NCBI GenBank assembly: GCA_002085285.1
Contig: NATK01000012.1
Location: forward strand, 1 to 16,143
Direction: 5' to 3'
Source: Candidatus Latescibacteria bacterium 4484_7
GTDB taxonomy: Bacteria > Krumholzibacteriota > Krumholzibacteriia > Krumholzibacteriales > Krumholzibacteriaceae
DNA length: 16,143 nt
In this document: positions 1-7,229 of the stretch, in pieces
How the letters are laid out: each line of letters starts with the position of its first letter
Position numbering within the stretch: position 1 is the first letter of the stretch
Translations under genes and position numbers: made by a program
The notes under the pieces: generated by a model
Databases searched by the model: none
What the model saw: the letters and a program-made list of their open reading frames with translations, nothing else
Told to the model about the DNA's origin: nothing

Positions 1-1624
1 ACTCGAGAGTACTGACATCGGGCGTCACCTCACTGAAATTGTCCCAGAGTATCGTAACCTTGCCGTTACCCGGCAGGAGCCTCATATGCGGCGGCGGCGG
101 TGCCGATCCTACGAGCCAATGAACCTGTGTTTCCTTACCGTCGACTCCAGTCTGATAATCGTGGAATGTTGCACCGCCCTTCTTGCACTTCGTGTTGTTC
201 CAGAGCTCGAGTTCCTGACGACAATCGGCGTTGACCCAAATAACTTGTCCTTTCACAGCGGAGAGATTCTCCTGAACATCATCACAGGAATCCGGTTCGA
301 CATTGTTCGCGGGACCGTAAAGCGGGGTCTCTCTTCCATAGACACCCGTCTGCGGGTTGCCGTCCACATCGAACCAGTTGCCATAATACGTGAGCGCGGC
401 GCTGGCAGCAGTCTCCAGCATGCCCTCTTCGCCGTCACCGATGATAAAAGCCACCTGAAGCGTCATCGTGCTGTCGGGAGGCAGCTCCTTGAACGGACCG
501 GTCGCAAGAAGCATTCTATAGTCACGAGGTACCGTTGCGTCCCTGTCTTTTTGCTCTTTGCTCATCAACTCGTATCTCTGAAAATCGTTCGTAGGATCAC
601 CGCCCTGCTCATATGGCTGACTTCCGGAAAAGTTCTGATAAGAGGTTATTCCCACGTGCTGCGGCGCGTTCTCGCCGAGCGGATCGGTATCGTGCCCGAG
701 GAACATGACGCCGAACCAACCGGGAGTCTTTCCGTCGTCCGCATCGTCATCGTGGAACCAGGCTATGCTTACTCTCAAAGGTATCTCTTTGTTTCCCCTC
801 TTGCCGCAAACGATTCCTTCCCATAGGCCGGTCAAATCGTCCATCCAGTAGTTCTCTCTGGTCCTCGGCCCCGAATCACCATCGGCGAAGAAACCGATAA
901 ATACATCGTCGAGGCTTTCATGCCCGTAATTCGTTATCTTGTATTCGACGCCGACGAAGTTGTAGAACCTCCTCTCTTCCCACTGATAGCTCTCCTGCCT
1001 CACCTTGAGGTGCAACGGCGTGTGCTCCGGATAACGCTGAATTGCGGCCGGAGTATCGTCAGTGAACCAACATACGAGCATCTCCTTGCCTATAGCAGCG
1101 AAATCCTCGTCTATCTTGCCATCACTGTCGTCATCAACGCCGTTTAGCCAATCCTCATCGATGAGGCCGTCATTATCGTCGTCGGCGGGGCCAGGGAAAC
1201 GAGCGCCGCCCGGCGCACCCTCGAAAGACCGGTACACCTTCTGCAATTCGTCGTAGGGATCGGGTTCGAACTCTGCTTCGTATGCAGCCGTAGAGACAAC
1301 CGGCACTCCATTCTTCTTTGCACCCACCCATAGCCCTGCAATATATAGATATTCAACGCCCGAGTTGGCGGGCCATTGAGCGGACGGAGTCTCAGAAAAA
1401 GGCCACGTCGAGCCGGGGAATGAACCGAAACATCCCCAGTTACAGACATGCATCTGGAGGTTGCCCACGTTCATTACGGGCGAATTGTCCGTTACCCATA
1501 TGTTCTGCATTTTCTCCATCTTTTTCATCCACTCATCGTCTTCTTTACGCGCATAGCTGTTGGTAGTCAGAATGGATGTCACGAAGAACAGCAATACAAT
1601 TATAAAGAGAGCTCTCTTATTCAT
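1..1624 (-). CDS. Secreted protein with Asp-rich Ca-binding repeats and FN3-like segment, partial at C-terminus
   Basis: The frame stays open for 541 codons from an ATG at 1624 to the window edge, so the 3' end is missing. An SD-like AAGGGGG lies about 9 nt upstream, and the gene starts 30 bp after the receptor stop codon, suggesting co-transcription. Residues 1-25 form a signal peptide (MNKR, a hydrophobic core, SYA before the likely cut); there is no lipobox cysteine. Residues 148-174 hold two tandem aspartate-rich repeats (DDDNDGLIDED, then DDDSDGKIDED), the calcium-binding thrombospondin-type-3-like pattern. Residues about 370-432 (GPFKELPPDSTMTLQVAF, GRET) resemble a region I recall from large secreted proteins of uncultured FCB-group bacteria. 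A proline run at 509-512 leads into an FN3-like start (GNGKVTILWDN, 519-529) that is cut off. Seven cysteines occur after the signal peptide. Function is unknown; a surface or periplasmic partner of the adjacent receptor is inference. The reading frame is very secure, the role is not. Confidence 0.9.
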   Translation of the reverse strand, partial: MNKRALFIIVLLFFVTSILTTNSYARKEDDEWMKKMEKMQNIWVTDNSPVMNVGNLQMHVCNWGCFGSFPGSTWPFSETPSAQWPANSGVEYLYIAGLWVGAKKNGVPVVSTAAYEAEFEPDPYDELQKVYRSFEGAPGGARFPGPADDDNDGLIDEDWLNGVDDDSDGKIDEDFAAIGKEMLVCWFTDDTPAAIQRYPEHTPLHLKVRQESYQWEERRFYNFVGVEYKITNYGHESLDDVFIGFFADGDSGPRTRENYWMDDLTGLWEGIVCGKRGNKEIPLRVSIAWFHDDDADDGKTPGWFGVMFLGHDTDPLGENAPQHVGITSYQNFSGSQPYEQGGDPTNDFQRYELMSKEQKDRDATVPRDYRMLLATGPFKELPPDSTMTLQVAFIIGDGEEGMLETAASAALTYYGNWFDVDGNPQTGVYGRETPLYGPANNVEPDSCDDVQENLSAVKGQVIWVNADCRQELELWNNTKCKKGGATFHDYQTGVDGKETQVHWLVGSAPPPPHMRLLPGNGKVTILWDNFSEVTPDVSTLE

Positions 1625-1654
1625 TGCCCCAACCCCCTTGAACTAAGAGGCGTA

Positions 1655-4600
1655 TTAGAACTGAAATCCAAATCCAATCCTCCAGAGTCTATGAGTGTCC
1701 CAAATCGTAGGATCATGAACAGGAGTAAAATCGTCTATGCCGTCCTCATCGAGATCCTGCAGGTAAGCGCCGCCGAACTTCCCGGTTTCCGTGAGGTAGG
1801 AGCCGCCGTCCATCTGAGCGTTGATCATACCAGGCCATGCCCCGGGAGCGGTTCCGCCGGGGACCAACACGTCCTCGTCGAGTAGGTTCCTTCCCTCGAA
1901 GAACAGAGTGAGCTCCTGCCCATATATCTTGAACTTCTTTCTGCCCTGAATATTGATGACATGAGTCGGGTCGAGACGTTTCGAATTTTCCCACAACGGA
2001 TCCTGACGCCTTGCAAACCTATCATAAGGAGTCCAAGGGAGACCGCTGCCGTACGAGTAAACAATCGTTGCACCCCACTTGTTTTCATCCTGTATCCTCA
2101 GGGTCACATTGAGCGTATGACGCTGATCCCAATCGAGAGGGAGTTCCTGAGTAGGGAGATGGGAAAGGCCCTCTGCGGTAACTCCAAAGTTCGCGTCCGA
2201 AGCAACACCGTCGGCGTATGAATATGTATAGGATATCTCTCCGCCGATATATTTGCTCAGTCTCTTCTCTATGCTGACCTCCAGACCTCTCGAACTTGCG
2301 TAGGTTTTATTGATGTATCTATAGCCCTGCACACCGAGGCTCTCGTCGAATACCCTCGTCGAAGAGATAAGCCCGTATATGTCCTTCGAAAACACAACGA
2401 AATGCCCTGCGACCGTCTCTGTGAACTGGTGAGACACACCAGCCTGATAAGAAATCGTGAGCTCCTCATTGAGGTTTGGATTGCCAAGGATACCGCCCCA
2501 CCCAATGAGGTCCTGAGTCTGGAAAAGATACGATCTGCTCGGCCATTGGGTGAACCGGCCGTAATGGAAGTGGAATTTGTCCTTGTCGGTGATCGGAAAA
2601 GCAAAACCGATACGCGGACTTATCTGAAACTTGTACTTCTCGACATTCGGGTTAATCTCGGAGCTCCTGATCTTAATATCGGTATTGTTACCGGGAGAGA
2701 AGAAATCGACCCTTAAACCAGCATTCACAACCATCCCCTGATACTCCCACTTGTCCTGAATGTAGTAAGAGGCTTCAGGGTTGAAGTTGTGGAACACGTT
2801 GACGCTGAGTCCCTGTACGTAAGTGCCGTCCTCTAGCAATCTCAACCTCGATGGATACACTCTCAACTCCTCGTCGAGGTCGTTGTATATCGCCTGAATA
2901 CCTGTCTTGAATTTGTGGCTCTCCCATTTCTTCGATGTCAAGTCAGCCTTTAAAATGTAAGTAGCGCTCTTACGATGATGGTAGTTCGGATAATCGTAAC
3001 AGGTCACGAAGTAAGGATGTTCGGGATCGGTATAGAAAACCATGTTGCTGACACCGCTGTAACGCCAGTCTCCATTGGGGAGTATCGCCGGCATGCCCGC
3101 ACTAGAATACTCTTCCGGCTCCTTGTCGTTCACTGTCGACAACGTATTGAATCTTACCGTACTCAATTTGATCGAATAGAGAACATCGTCGCTGATATTG
3201 TGATTCAAGGCAAACTTAACATTGAGGTTGTTCGATTTGTTCGTAGCCGTCCTCTCGGCCGAATTGAAATAAACATAGCTCGAATCGTCCCTGAAATGGC
3301 TGAAGTGGCTCTCAGGATTCTGAAACCCTTCAAACATTATCTTGCTCTCGTATTTTTCTTTCTCACCGTTCTGATTCACTATCGCTTCGTCCCAGATAAC
3401 CTCCACGTCCTCTCCATAGACATTCGTCAAAATCCTTGCATAGAAGTTGTCGTAGCGGACAAGGTAAGCCGGTTTGGTCAGATCGTTCGGATCCCTGACC
3501 TTCGCAAAAACAACAACCGGATAGATAACCTTCTTTCGCTGCTCCAGGGTTCCAGGGTAATATTCTACTCTCGGTATCTCCTTGTTAATCCAAGGACCGT
3601 AATATACACTGGTGTATTGGCTGAACGAACGGGCCTCTTCAGCCTGAACATCTCTGCTTGGCCTCAGGGTGATGAAACGATAAACCTTCTGAACGTACCC
3701 CTCGATGTTCCAGTTGTGAATGTAAGGCATGGACCTCGAGTGTGTATATATCGCCTCGCCTGTTATCTTCATTCTCGGCGAAACCTGCCAGGCGAGTTTT
3801 CCCTGAACGTTATAGCTCTCGTAGCTTCTATCGGTGAACTTGATCCAGTCACCGAGGAACTTCTGCTCGTTCTTTCTCGCAACGGTCCAGTTTTCCCCAT
3901 CCGTGAATGTTGCCTCACCGGAAAGATAGTACGTCAGGTTCCTGATCAGCGTCGGACCGCCGAACCCGATGCTAAACCTGTCGTAATTCGTATATGTCTT
4001 GTCCTTGCGGCCGAAATCGTCCGTCATATAACGGGCTTGCCCTTCGAACGTCCTGCCGCCCTCTCTCGTAGTAACGTTGATCACGGCCGACTGTGCATTA
4101 CCGTACTCGGCGTCCATTCCTCCGGTGATCACTTCGCTCTGATCCGTTGCAAGAAGACCCACCGAGATCGCTCCTCCTCCGAGAGGATCGTCCACCGGTA
4201 CACCATCTATCTGAAACTGTATCTCTCCCGAACGACCGCCCCTTACGTGCAGGTCGTCACCTGTCTTGACGATACCACTTTTCAGAGCAACAGCCTCGAC
4301 GACGTCGTCGACGGGCAGATCCTGCATCTCTTTACCGGAAACCTTGTGTGTTGTCTGGCTCGCCTTCCGCTCTATCTGCGGCTGAGTGGCTTCGACGATG
4401 ATTTCCTGAGTCTTGCCGACAATTGTCTCTTCCAGAGCAAAATTGACCGTCACCGTTTCGTTTGCATTTACCCTGACACCCGTCTTCGAAACGGACTTGT
4501 ACCCCATCATCATCACCTTTACCGTATAGGTGCCAACCGGTACGCCCACAACGGTATATGTGCCGTCGGTCAACGTCATCGCTCCCATCTTCGTTCCAAC

Positions 4601-4762
4601 CAGAACGACGTTTGCATACGGCAGAGCAGCTCCGGTCTTCTTGGCAGTCACCTTACCCGTTATCTTGCCCGTCTGAGCCATCACGGGGGCGCTGAAAAAC
4701 AATGTCAGTAGGATAATGGAAACAAGGGCAGCCGATAGCCTCAATACGGAACGATCTCTCAT
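1655..4762 (-). CDS. TonB-dependent outer-membrane receptor with carboxypeptidase-regulatory-like domain
   Basis: This 1035-residue protein would import a substrate across the outer membrane using TonB-ExbBD energy. Residues 1-29 are a signal peptide ending VMA. Residues 31-112 form a CarboxypepD_reg-like beta domain (GKITGKVTAKKTGAALPYANV; TDGTYTVVGVPVGTYTVKV), as in SusC-like and related receptors. EIIVEAT at 120-126 resembles a TonB box. The plug spans about 135-236, with VRGGRSGEIQFQIDGVPVDDP and GGMDAEYGNAQSAVINVTT. The rest is a 22-strand-type barrel rich in alternating aromatics, ending in FGFQF; a terminal Phe is the usual BamA-recognised signal. ATG 4762 was chosen because AAGGAG sits 7 nt upstream; a TTG 21 nt further up lacks an SD. 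The gene has its own promoter and a structured leader. Nothing resembling SusD follows: the next gene is a different secreted protein. Substrate is unknown, and no siderophore- or B12-specific mark is visible. Confidence 0.95.
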   Translation of the reverse strand: MRDRSVLRLSAALVSIILLTLFFSAPVMAQTGKITGKVTAKKTGAALPYANVVLVGTKMGAMTLTDGTYTVVGVPVGTYTVKVMMMGYKSVSKTGVRVNANETVTVNFALEETIVGKTQEIIVEATQPQIERKASQTTHKVSGKEMQDLPVDDVVEAVALKSGIVKTGDDLHVRGGRSGEIQFQIDGVPVDDPLGGGAISVGLLATDQSEVITGGMDAEYGNAQSAVINVTTREGGRTFEGQARYMTDDFGRKDKTYTNYDRFSIGFGGPTLIRNLTYYLSGEATFTDGENWTVARKNEQKFLGDWIKFTDRSYESYNVQGKLAWQVSPRMKITGEAIYTHSRSMPYIHNWNIEGYVQKVYRFITLRPSRDVQAEEARSFSQYTSVYYGPWINKEIPRVEYYPGTLEQRKKVIYPVVVFAKVRDPNDLTKPAYLVRYDNFYARILTNVYGEDVEVIWDEAIVNQNGEKEKYESKIMFEGFQNPESHFSHFRDDSSYVYFNSAERTATNKSNNLNVKFALNHNISDDVLYSIKLSTVRFNTLSTVNDKEPEEYSSAGMPAILPNGDWRYSGVSNMVFYTDPEHPYFVTCYDYPNYHHRKSATYILKADLTSKKWESHKFKTGIQAIYNDLDEELRVYPSRLRLLEDGTYVQGLSVNVFHNFNPEASYYIQDKWEYQGMVVNAGLRVDFFSPGNNTDIKIRSSEINPNVEKYKFQISPRIGFAFPITDKDKFHFHYGRFTQWPSRSYLFQTQDLIGWGGILGNPNLNEELTISYQAGVSHQFTETVAGHFVVFSKDIYGLISSTRVFDESLGVQGYRYINKTYASSRGLEVSIEKRLSKYIGGEISYTYSYADGVASDANFGVTAEGLSHLPTQELPLDWDQRHTLNVTLRIQDENKWGATIVYSYGSGLPWTPYDRFARRQDPLWENSKRLDPTHVINIQGRKKFKIYGQELTLFFEGRNLLDEDVLVPGGTAPGAWPGMINAQMDGGSYLTETGKFGGAYLQDLDEDGIDDFTPVHDPTIWDTHRLWRIGFGFQF

Positions 4763-4769
4763 CGTACCA

Positions 4770-4775
4770 CTCCTT
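4770..4775 (-). promoter_or_regulatory. Ribosome binding site of the TonB-dependent receptor
   Basis: AAGGAG on the minus strand with a 7-nt spacer to ATG 4762. This decides the start: the in-frame TTG at 4783 lies upstream of the SD and has only AT/GT-rich sequence before it. Confidence 0.85.
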
Positions 4776-4801
4776 ACCTTCAAACCAATCCGATCATCGG
4801 G

Positions 4802-4879
4802 GTTTACTTCTCCCTGTGCATTAAAAAAATCTGAGACCTTACCGGGAGATCGTAAACTGGTGTGGGTCTCAAGCTCTCC
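4802..4879 (-). promoter_or_regulatory. Predicted two-state leader RNA (attenuator or pseudoknot) upstream of the receptor
   Basis: Seen in the sequence on the transcribed strand: arm b UGAGACC (4871-4865) pairs perfectly with arm d GGUCUCA (4838-4832), a 7-bp stem followed two bases later by U7 (4829-4823). That is an intrinsic-terminator layout, though its 26-nt loop is large. Arm c GUUUACGAUCUCCC (4857-4844) lies in that loop and pairs with arm e GGGAGAAGUAAAC (4814-4802) as two 6-bp helices separated by a 2x1 internal loop. Stems b-d and c-e interleave, so they are either alternatives (terminator against antiterminator) or a pseudoknot. A further GGAGA (4879-4875) can also pair with the UCUCC in arm c. 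No known riboswitch class was recognised; there is no B12 box or TPP core. The regulatory role is inferred from position between promoter and start codon. Confidence 0.55.
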
Positions 4880-4918
4880 TGTATATATTTTCGGTTTTTA
4901 CCTTACACTCTCGACAAA

Positions 4919-4947
4919 AATATAAGAAGAAGCCTTGCTTATGTCAA
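4919..4947 (-). promoter_or_regulatory. Sigma70-type promoter of the receptor operon
   Basis: TTGACA (4947-4942, six of six consensus bases), a spacer of exactly 17 nt, then TATATT (4924-4919, five of six). Transcription should begin near 4912, giving a leader of about 150 nt before ATG 4762. It lies well downstream of the ATPase operon end, so the receptor appears independently transcribed. Confidence 0.8.
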
Positions 4948-5072
4948 TGAATTTGAAGATTATTTTGCGGAAACAGGAAGAGATAAGGTGACCTCCTAAT
5001 AGGGGGTAATATGTATCTTGCGTTCCCTTTTGAGGATTACTTTGAACACCGTGAAAAATTGCGGAGGAGAAT

Positions 5073-5102
5073 AAAAAAGTCCGCGCGAGCGACCCCGGGT
5101 CA
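5073..5102 (-). terminator. Probable intrinsic terminator of the V/A-ATPase operon
   Basis: Starting 12 nt after the atpD stop codon, a GC-rich stretch ends in a short hairpin (GTCGC, loop TCGC, GCGGAC with one bulged G; 5093-5079) immediately followed by U6 (5078-5073). An overlapping GACC-CGG-GGTC stem (5101-5091) competes with it. The stem is short, so efficiency is uncertain, but position and U-tract fit the end of the nine-gene operon. Confidence 0.5.
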
Positions 5103-5114
5103 GCCATTTGGCGA

Positions 5115-5741
5115 TCAAACGGCTCTCTCTTTGACCATGTCTTTTATCTTCATGAGTCGTGTCTGATTGCTCCTCTCGTTCTCGCTGAGCTTGTTCTCGA
5201 TACTCCTTATCACCTCTCCGAGGTCCGGTATAAGAACATACTCCAGCGCATTCACCCTGCGCCTCGTCTTCTCCAGCTCCTCGGAAAGGTGAAAGAGAAG
5301 ATTCTCCTTTTCGGCAAGCCTCACGAGATCAGGAAAGGCCTCGTAGAGCTTCGCGAGCGTCGAATCGATCTGTACAGGTGACGACGGCAAACTGTACGAC
5401 AGGTCACCCTCTGGAATTTCGAACGAGAAAACGGGGAGTTTGACGTTCATCTCGTGCCTGAAGTCAACGTTCAACTTACCCTTCTTCGCCGACACCCTTA
5501 GAACGTCATCGAGCGCTTGCCTGTCCATTAGACCTCTCGCTTCGAGGTAATGAAACCCTATCTCGATGAATCTTTTCTCCACCTCTTTTCGCAACTCCAC
5601 CGTTTCCTTGACGAGGGCGAAGAAGTTCTGCATGAGCTTTTCCTGCTTATTCTTCAAAAGCTTGTGCCCCCGTTCGGCAAGTTCGAGCCGCCGCCTCAAG
5701 CGAAGCAGCATCATCCTGTTTGGGTTTACCTTTATTTTCAA
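5115..5741 (-). CDS. atpD: V/A-type ATPase subunit D (central rotor shaft)
   Basis: Subunit D forms the coiled-coil axle in the A3B3 head and, with F and C, passes torque to the membrane rotor. The 208-residue protein has the family N-terminus (NPNRMMLLRLRRRLELAERG at 7-26, then LLKNKQEKL), a long first helix, a central globular part (about 75-135), and a second helix with RRRVNALEYVLIPDL near 160-175. Length is normal. The start is TTG at 5741: AAGGAG lies 5 nt upstream, an in-frame TAA sits just before it, and starting at the next ATG would remove the conserved NP(N/T)RM segment. It is the last gene of the operon, 58 bp after atpB; a probable terminator follows. The E. hirae genes ntpH and ntpJ that follow D there are absent. 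Confidence 0.96.
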   Translation of the reverse strand: MKIKVNPNRMMLLRLRRRLELAERGHKLLKNKQEKLMQNFFALVKETVELRKEVEKRFIEIGFHYLEARGLMDRQALDDVLRVSAKKGKLNVDFRHEMNVKLPVFSFEIPEGDLSYSLPSSPVQIDSTLAKLYEAFPDLVRLAEKENLLFHLSEELEKTRRRVNALEYVLIPDLGEVIRSIENKLSENERSNQTRLMKIKDMVKERAV

Positions 5742-5746
5742 GTTAT

Positions 5747-5752
5747 CTCCTT
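5747..5752 (-). promoter_or_regulatory. Ribosome binding site of atpD supporting a TTG start
   Basis: AAGGAG on the minus strand, 5 nt before TTG 5741. An in-frame stop lies just upstream and the first in-frame ATG has no properly spaced SD, so the TTG is the start. Confidence 0.85.
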
Positions 5753-5799
5753 ACCCAAGATAGGCCGTAGCCCCATCAAGTTCACAGATACACACGACG

Positions 5800-7224
5800 T
5801 TACGATTCGTTCTCGGAGACCGATTCATCTTTCTCTTCCTTCGGCAGATACTTCTCGATGTACTCATCCCTTATTCTCTTTATCTCTATCTTCGGAATCA
5901 TCCTGAGAAGATCCCAACCGATATCGAGAGTCTGCTCGATCGTTCTGTTCTCATCGAGTGCCTGCTGCACAAAACTCTTCTCGAAAGCCTCTCCAAATTT
6001 CATGAACGCCTTGTCTGTATCCGTCAAAGCCGCCTCACCGAGCACGACGGCGAGCTCCTCAACCTCCTTGCTTCTCGCATACGAGGAGAAGAGCTGATTG
6101 GCCAACTCGGCGTGGTCCTCCCTCGTCCTCCCCTTGCCGATACCCTTGTCCCTCAGTCGGGAGAGGCTGGGCAGCACGTTGATCGGAGGATAGATTCCCT
6201 TTCTGTGGAGCGAGCGATCGAGAATAATCTGCCCCTCCGTTATATATCCGGTGAGGTCGGGTATGGGGTGAGTCTTGTCATCATCCGGCATCGATAGAAC
6301 CGGTATCTGAGTTATCGAGCCTTCCTTGACCTCACCCTCCTTTTCGCCCTTGAGAAGCCCCGCACGTTCGTACATCGTCGCAAGGTCCGTGTACAGGTAT
6401 CCGGGGTAACCTCTTCTCCCGGGTATCTCTTTCCTCGCCACAGAAACCTCCCTCAGCGCTTCGCAGTAGTTCGTCATGTCAGTGAGAATAACGAGAACAT
6501 GCATACCCCTCTCGAATGCGAGGTATTCAGCCGCTGTAAGGGCGGCTCTCGGCGTGGCTATCCTCTCGATCGTAGGATCGTTTGCGAGATTGATAAATAG
6601 CACCACCCTCTCCATCGCCCCTGTCTCCTGGAAATCTCTTATGAAGTAGTTCGCCTCCTCGAAAGTGATCCCCATCGCCGCGAAGACGATGGCGAACGCC
6701 TGCTCCGCACCGGGTACGGTGGCCTGCCTTGCGATTTGAGCAGCGAGCTCCGAGTGGGGAAGACCGAAGCCCGAGAATATCGGAAGCTTCTGACCTCGCA
6801 CCAGCGTATTTAATCCATCTATCGCAGATATTCCAGTCTGAATGAACTCCTGAGGGTAAATTCTCGCATACGGATTGATGGGGCTCCCGTTTATGTCGAG
6901 TCGCTTCTCCGGAATAATCTTCGGGCCGTCGTCGATCGGGATCCCGAGCCCATTGAATATCCTTCCAAGTATGTCAGGGCTCACAGCGAGTTCCAGCCCA
7001 CGACCGAGGAATCTCACCTTGGTCTTAGCCGTGTCTACGCCCCTCGTTCCTTCGAAGATCTGGATCAAGACCCTGTTCCTATCGACCTCGAGCACCTTTC
7101 CCCGCCTCAATTCTCCGCCGGGCAACTCGACTTCGACGAGCTCCTCGTACGTCGCATGATCGACATCGTTCATCACGACGAGGGGGCCGGCTATTTCACC
7201 TATTGTTGAATACTCTGTCACCAT
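5800..7224 (-). CDS. atpB: V/A-type ATPase subunit B (non-catalytic head subunit)
   Basis: Three B subunits alternate with three A subunits in the hexameric head, in the cytoplasm. The 474-residue protein lacks a Walker A motif; at its place is SGFGLPHSELAAQIARQA (151-168), the standard B-subunit form. LPSLSRL (351-357) carries Arg356, equivalent to the arginine finger that reaches the catalytic site of A. The C-terminus is an acidic tail (KEEKDESVSENES). The start was set at ATG 7224 because GAGGAG lies 8 nt upstream. A GTG at 7233 in the same frame would directly abut that SD, so it is unlikely although it would overlap the atpA stop. The gap to atpA is 5 bp, so translational coupling is likely. 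Confidence 0.97.
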   Translation of the reverse strand: MVTEYSTIGEIAGPLVVMNDVDHATYEELVEVELPGGELRRGKVLEVDRNRVLIQIFEGTRGVDTAKTKVRFLGRGLELAVSPDILGRIFNGLGIPIDDGPKIIPEKRLDINGSPINPYARIYPQEFIQTGISAIDGLNTLVRGQKLPIFSGFGLPHSELAAQIARQATVPGAEQAFAIVFAAMGITFEEANYFIRDFQETGAMERVVLFINLANDPTIERIATPRAALTAAEYLAFERGMHVLVILTDMTNYCEALREVSVARKEIPGRRGYPGYLYTDLATMYERAGLLKGEKEGEVKEGSITQIPVLSMPDDDKTHPIPDLTGYITEGQIILDRSLHRKGIYPPINVLPSLSRLRDKGIGKGRTREDHAELANQLFSSYARSKEVEELAVVLGEAALTDTDKAFMKFGEAFEKSFVQQALDENRTIEQTLDIGWDLLRMIPKIEIKRIRDEYIEKYLPKEEKDESVSENES

Positions 7225-7229
7225 CGATA

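Larger units (their letters stand above)
4763..5114. other. Intergenic region between atpD and the receptor gene
   Basis: This 352-bp stretch carries no credible gene. In transcription order it holds a probable terminator for the ATPase operon, an AT-rich segment with nothing recognised, a strong sigma70-type promoter and a leader of about 150 nt with competing stems. A frame of 69 codons at 4898-5107 on the minus strand crosses both terminator and promoter and is not believed. A small dyad, CCGATCATCGG (4790-4800), lies near the end of the leader. Confidence 0.8.

Noticed and set aside
86..826. Plus-strand open frame of 246 codons
   Set aside because: Antisense to the partial secreted protein, which has a signal peptide, repeat motifs and an SD; no such support exists for this frame.
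2975..4711. Plus-strand open frame of 578 codons
   Set aside because: It lies wholly antisense to the clearly conserved TonB receptor, has no domain-like pattern and is a by-product of codon bias on the other strand.
4988..4998. Perfect SD-like TAGGAGGTCAC on the minus strand in the intergenic region
   Set aside because: No start codon follows at a useful distance and no frame of note opens there; most likely chance.
4898..5107. Minus-strand frame of 69 codons between atpD and the receptor
   Set aside because: It crosses the probable terminator and the sigma70 promoter and has no SD or recognisable motif.
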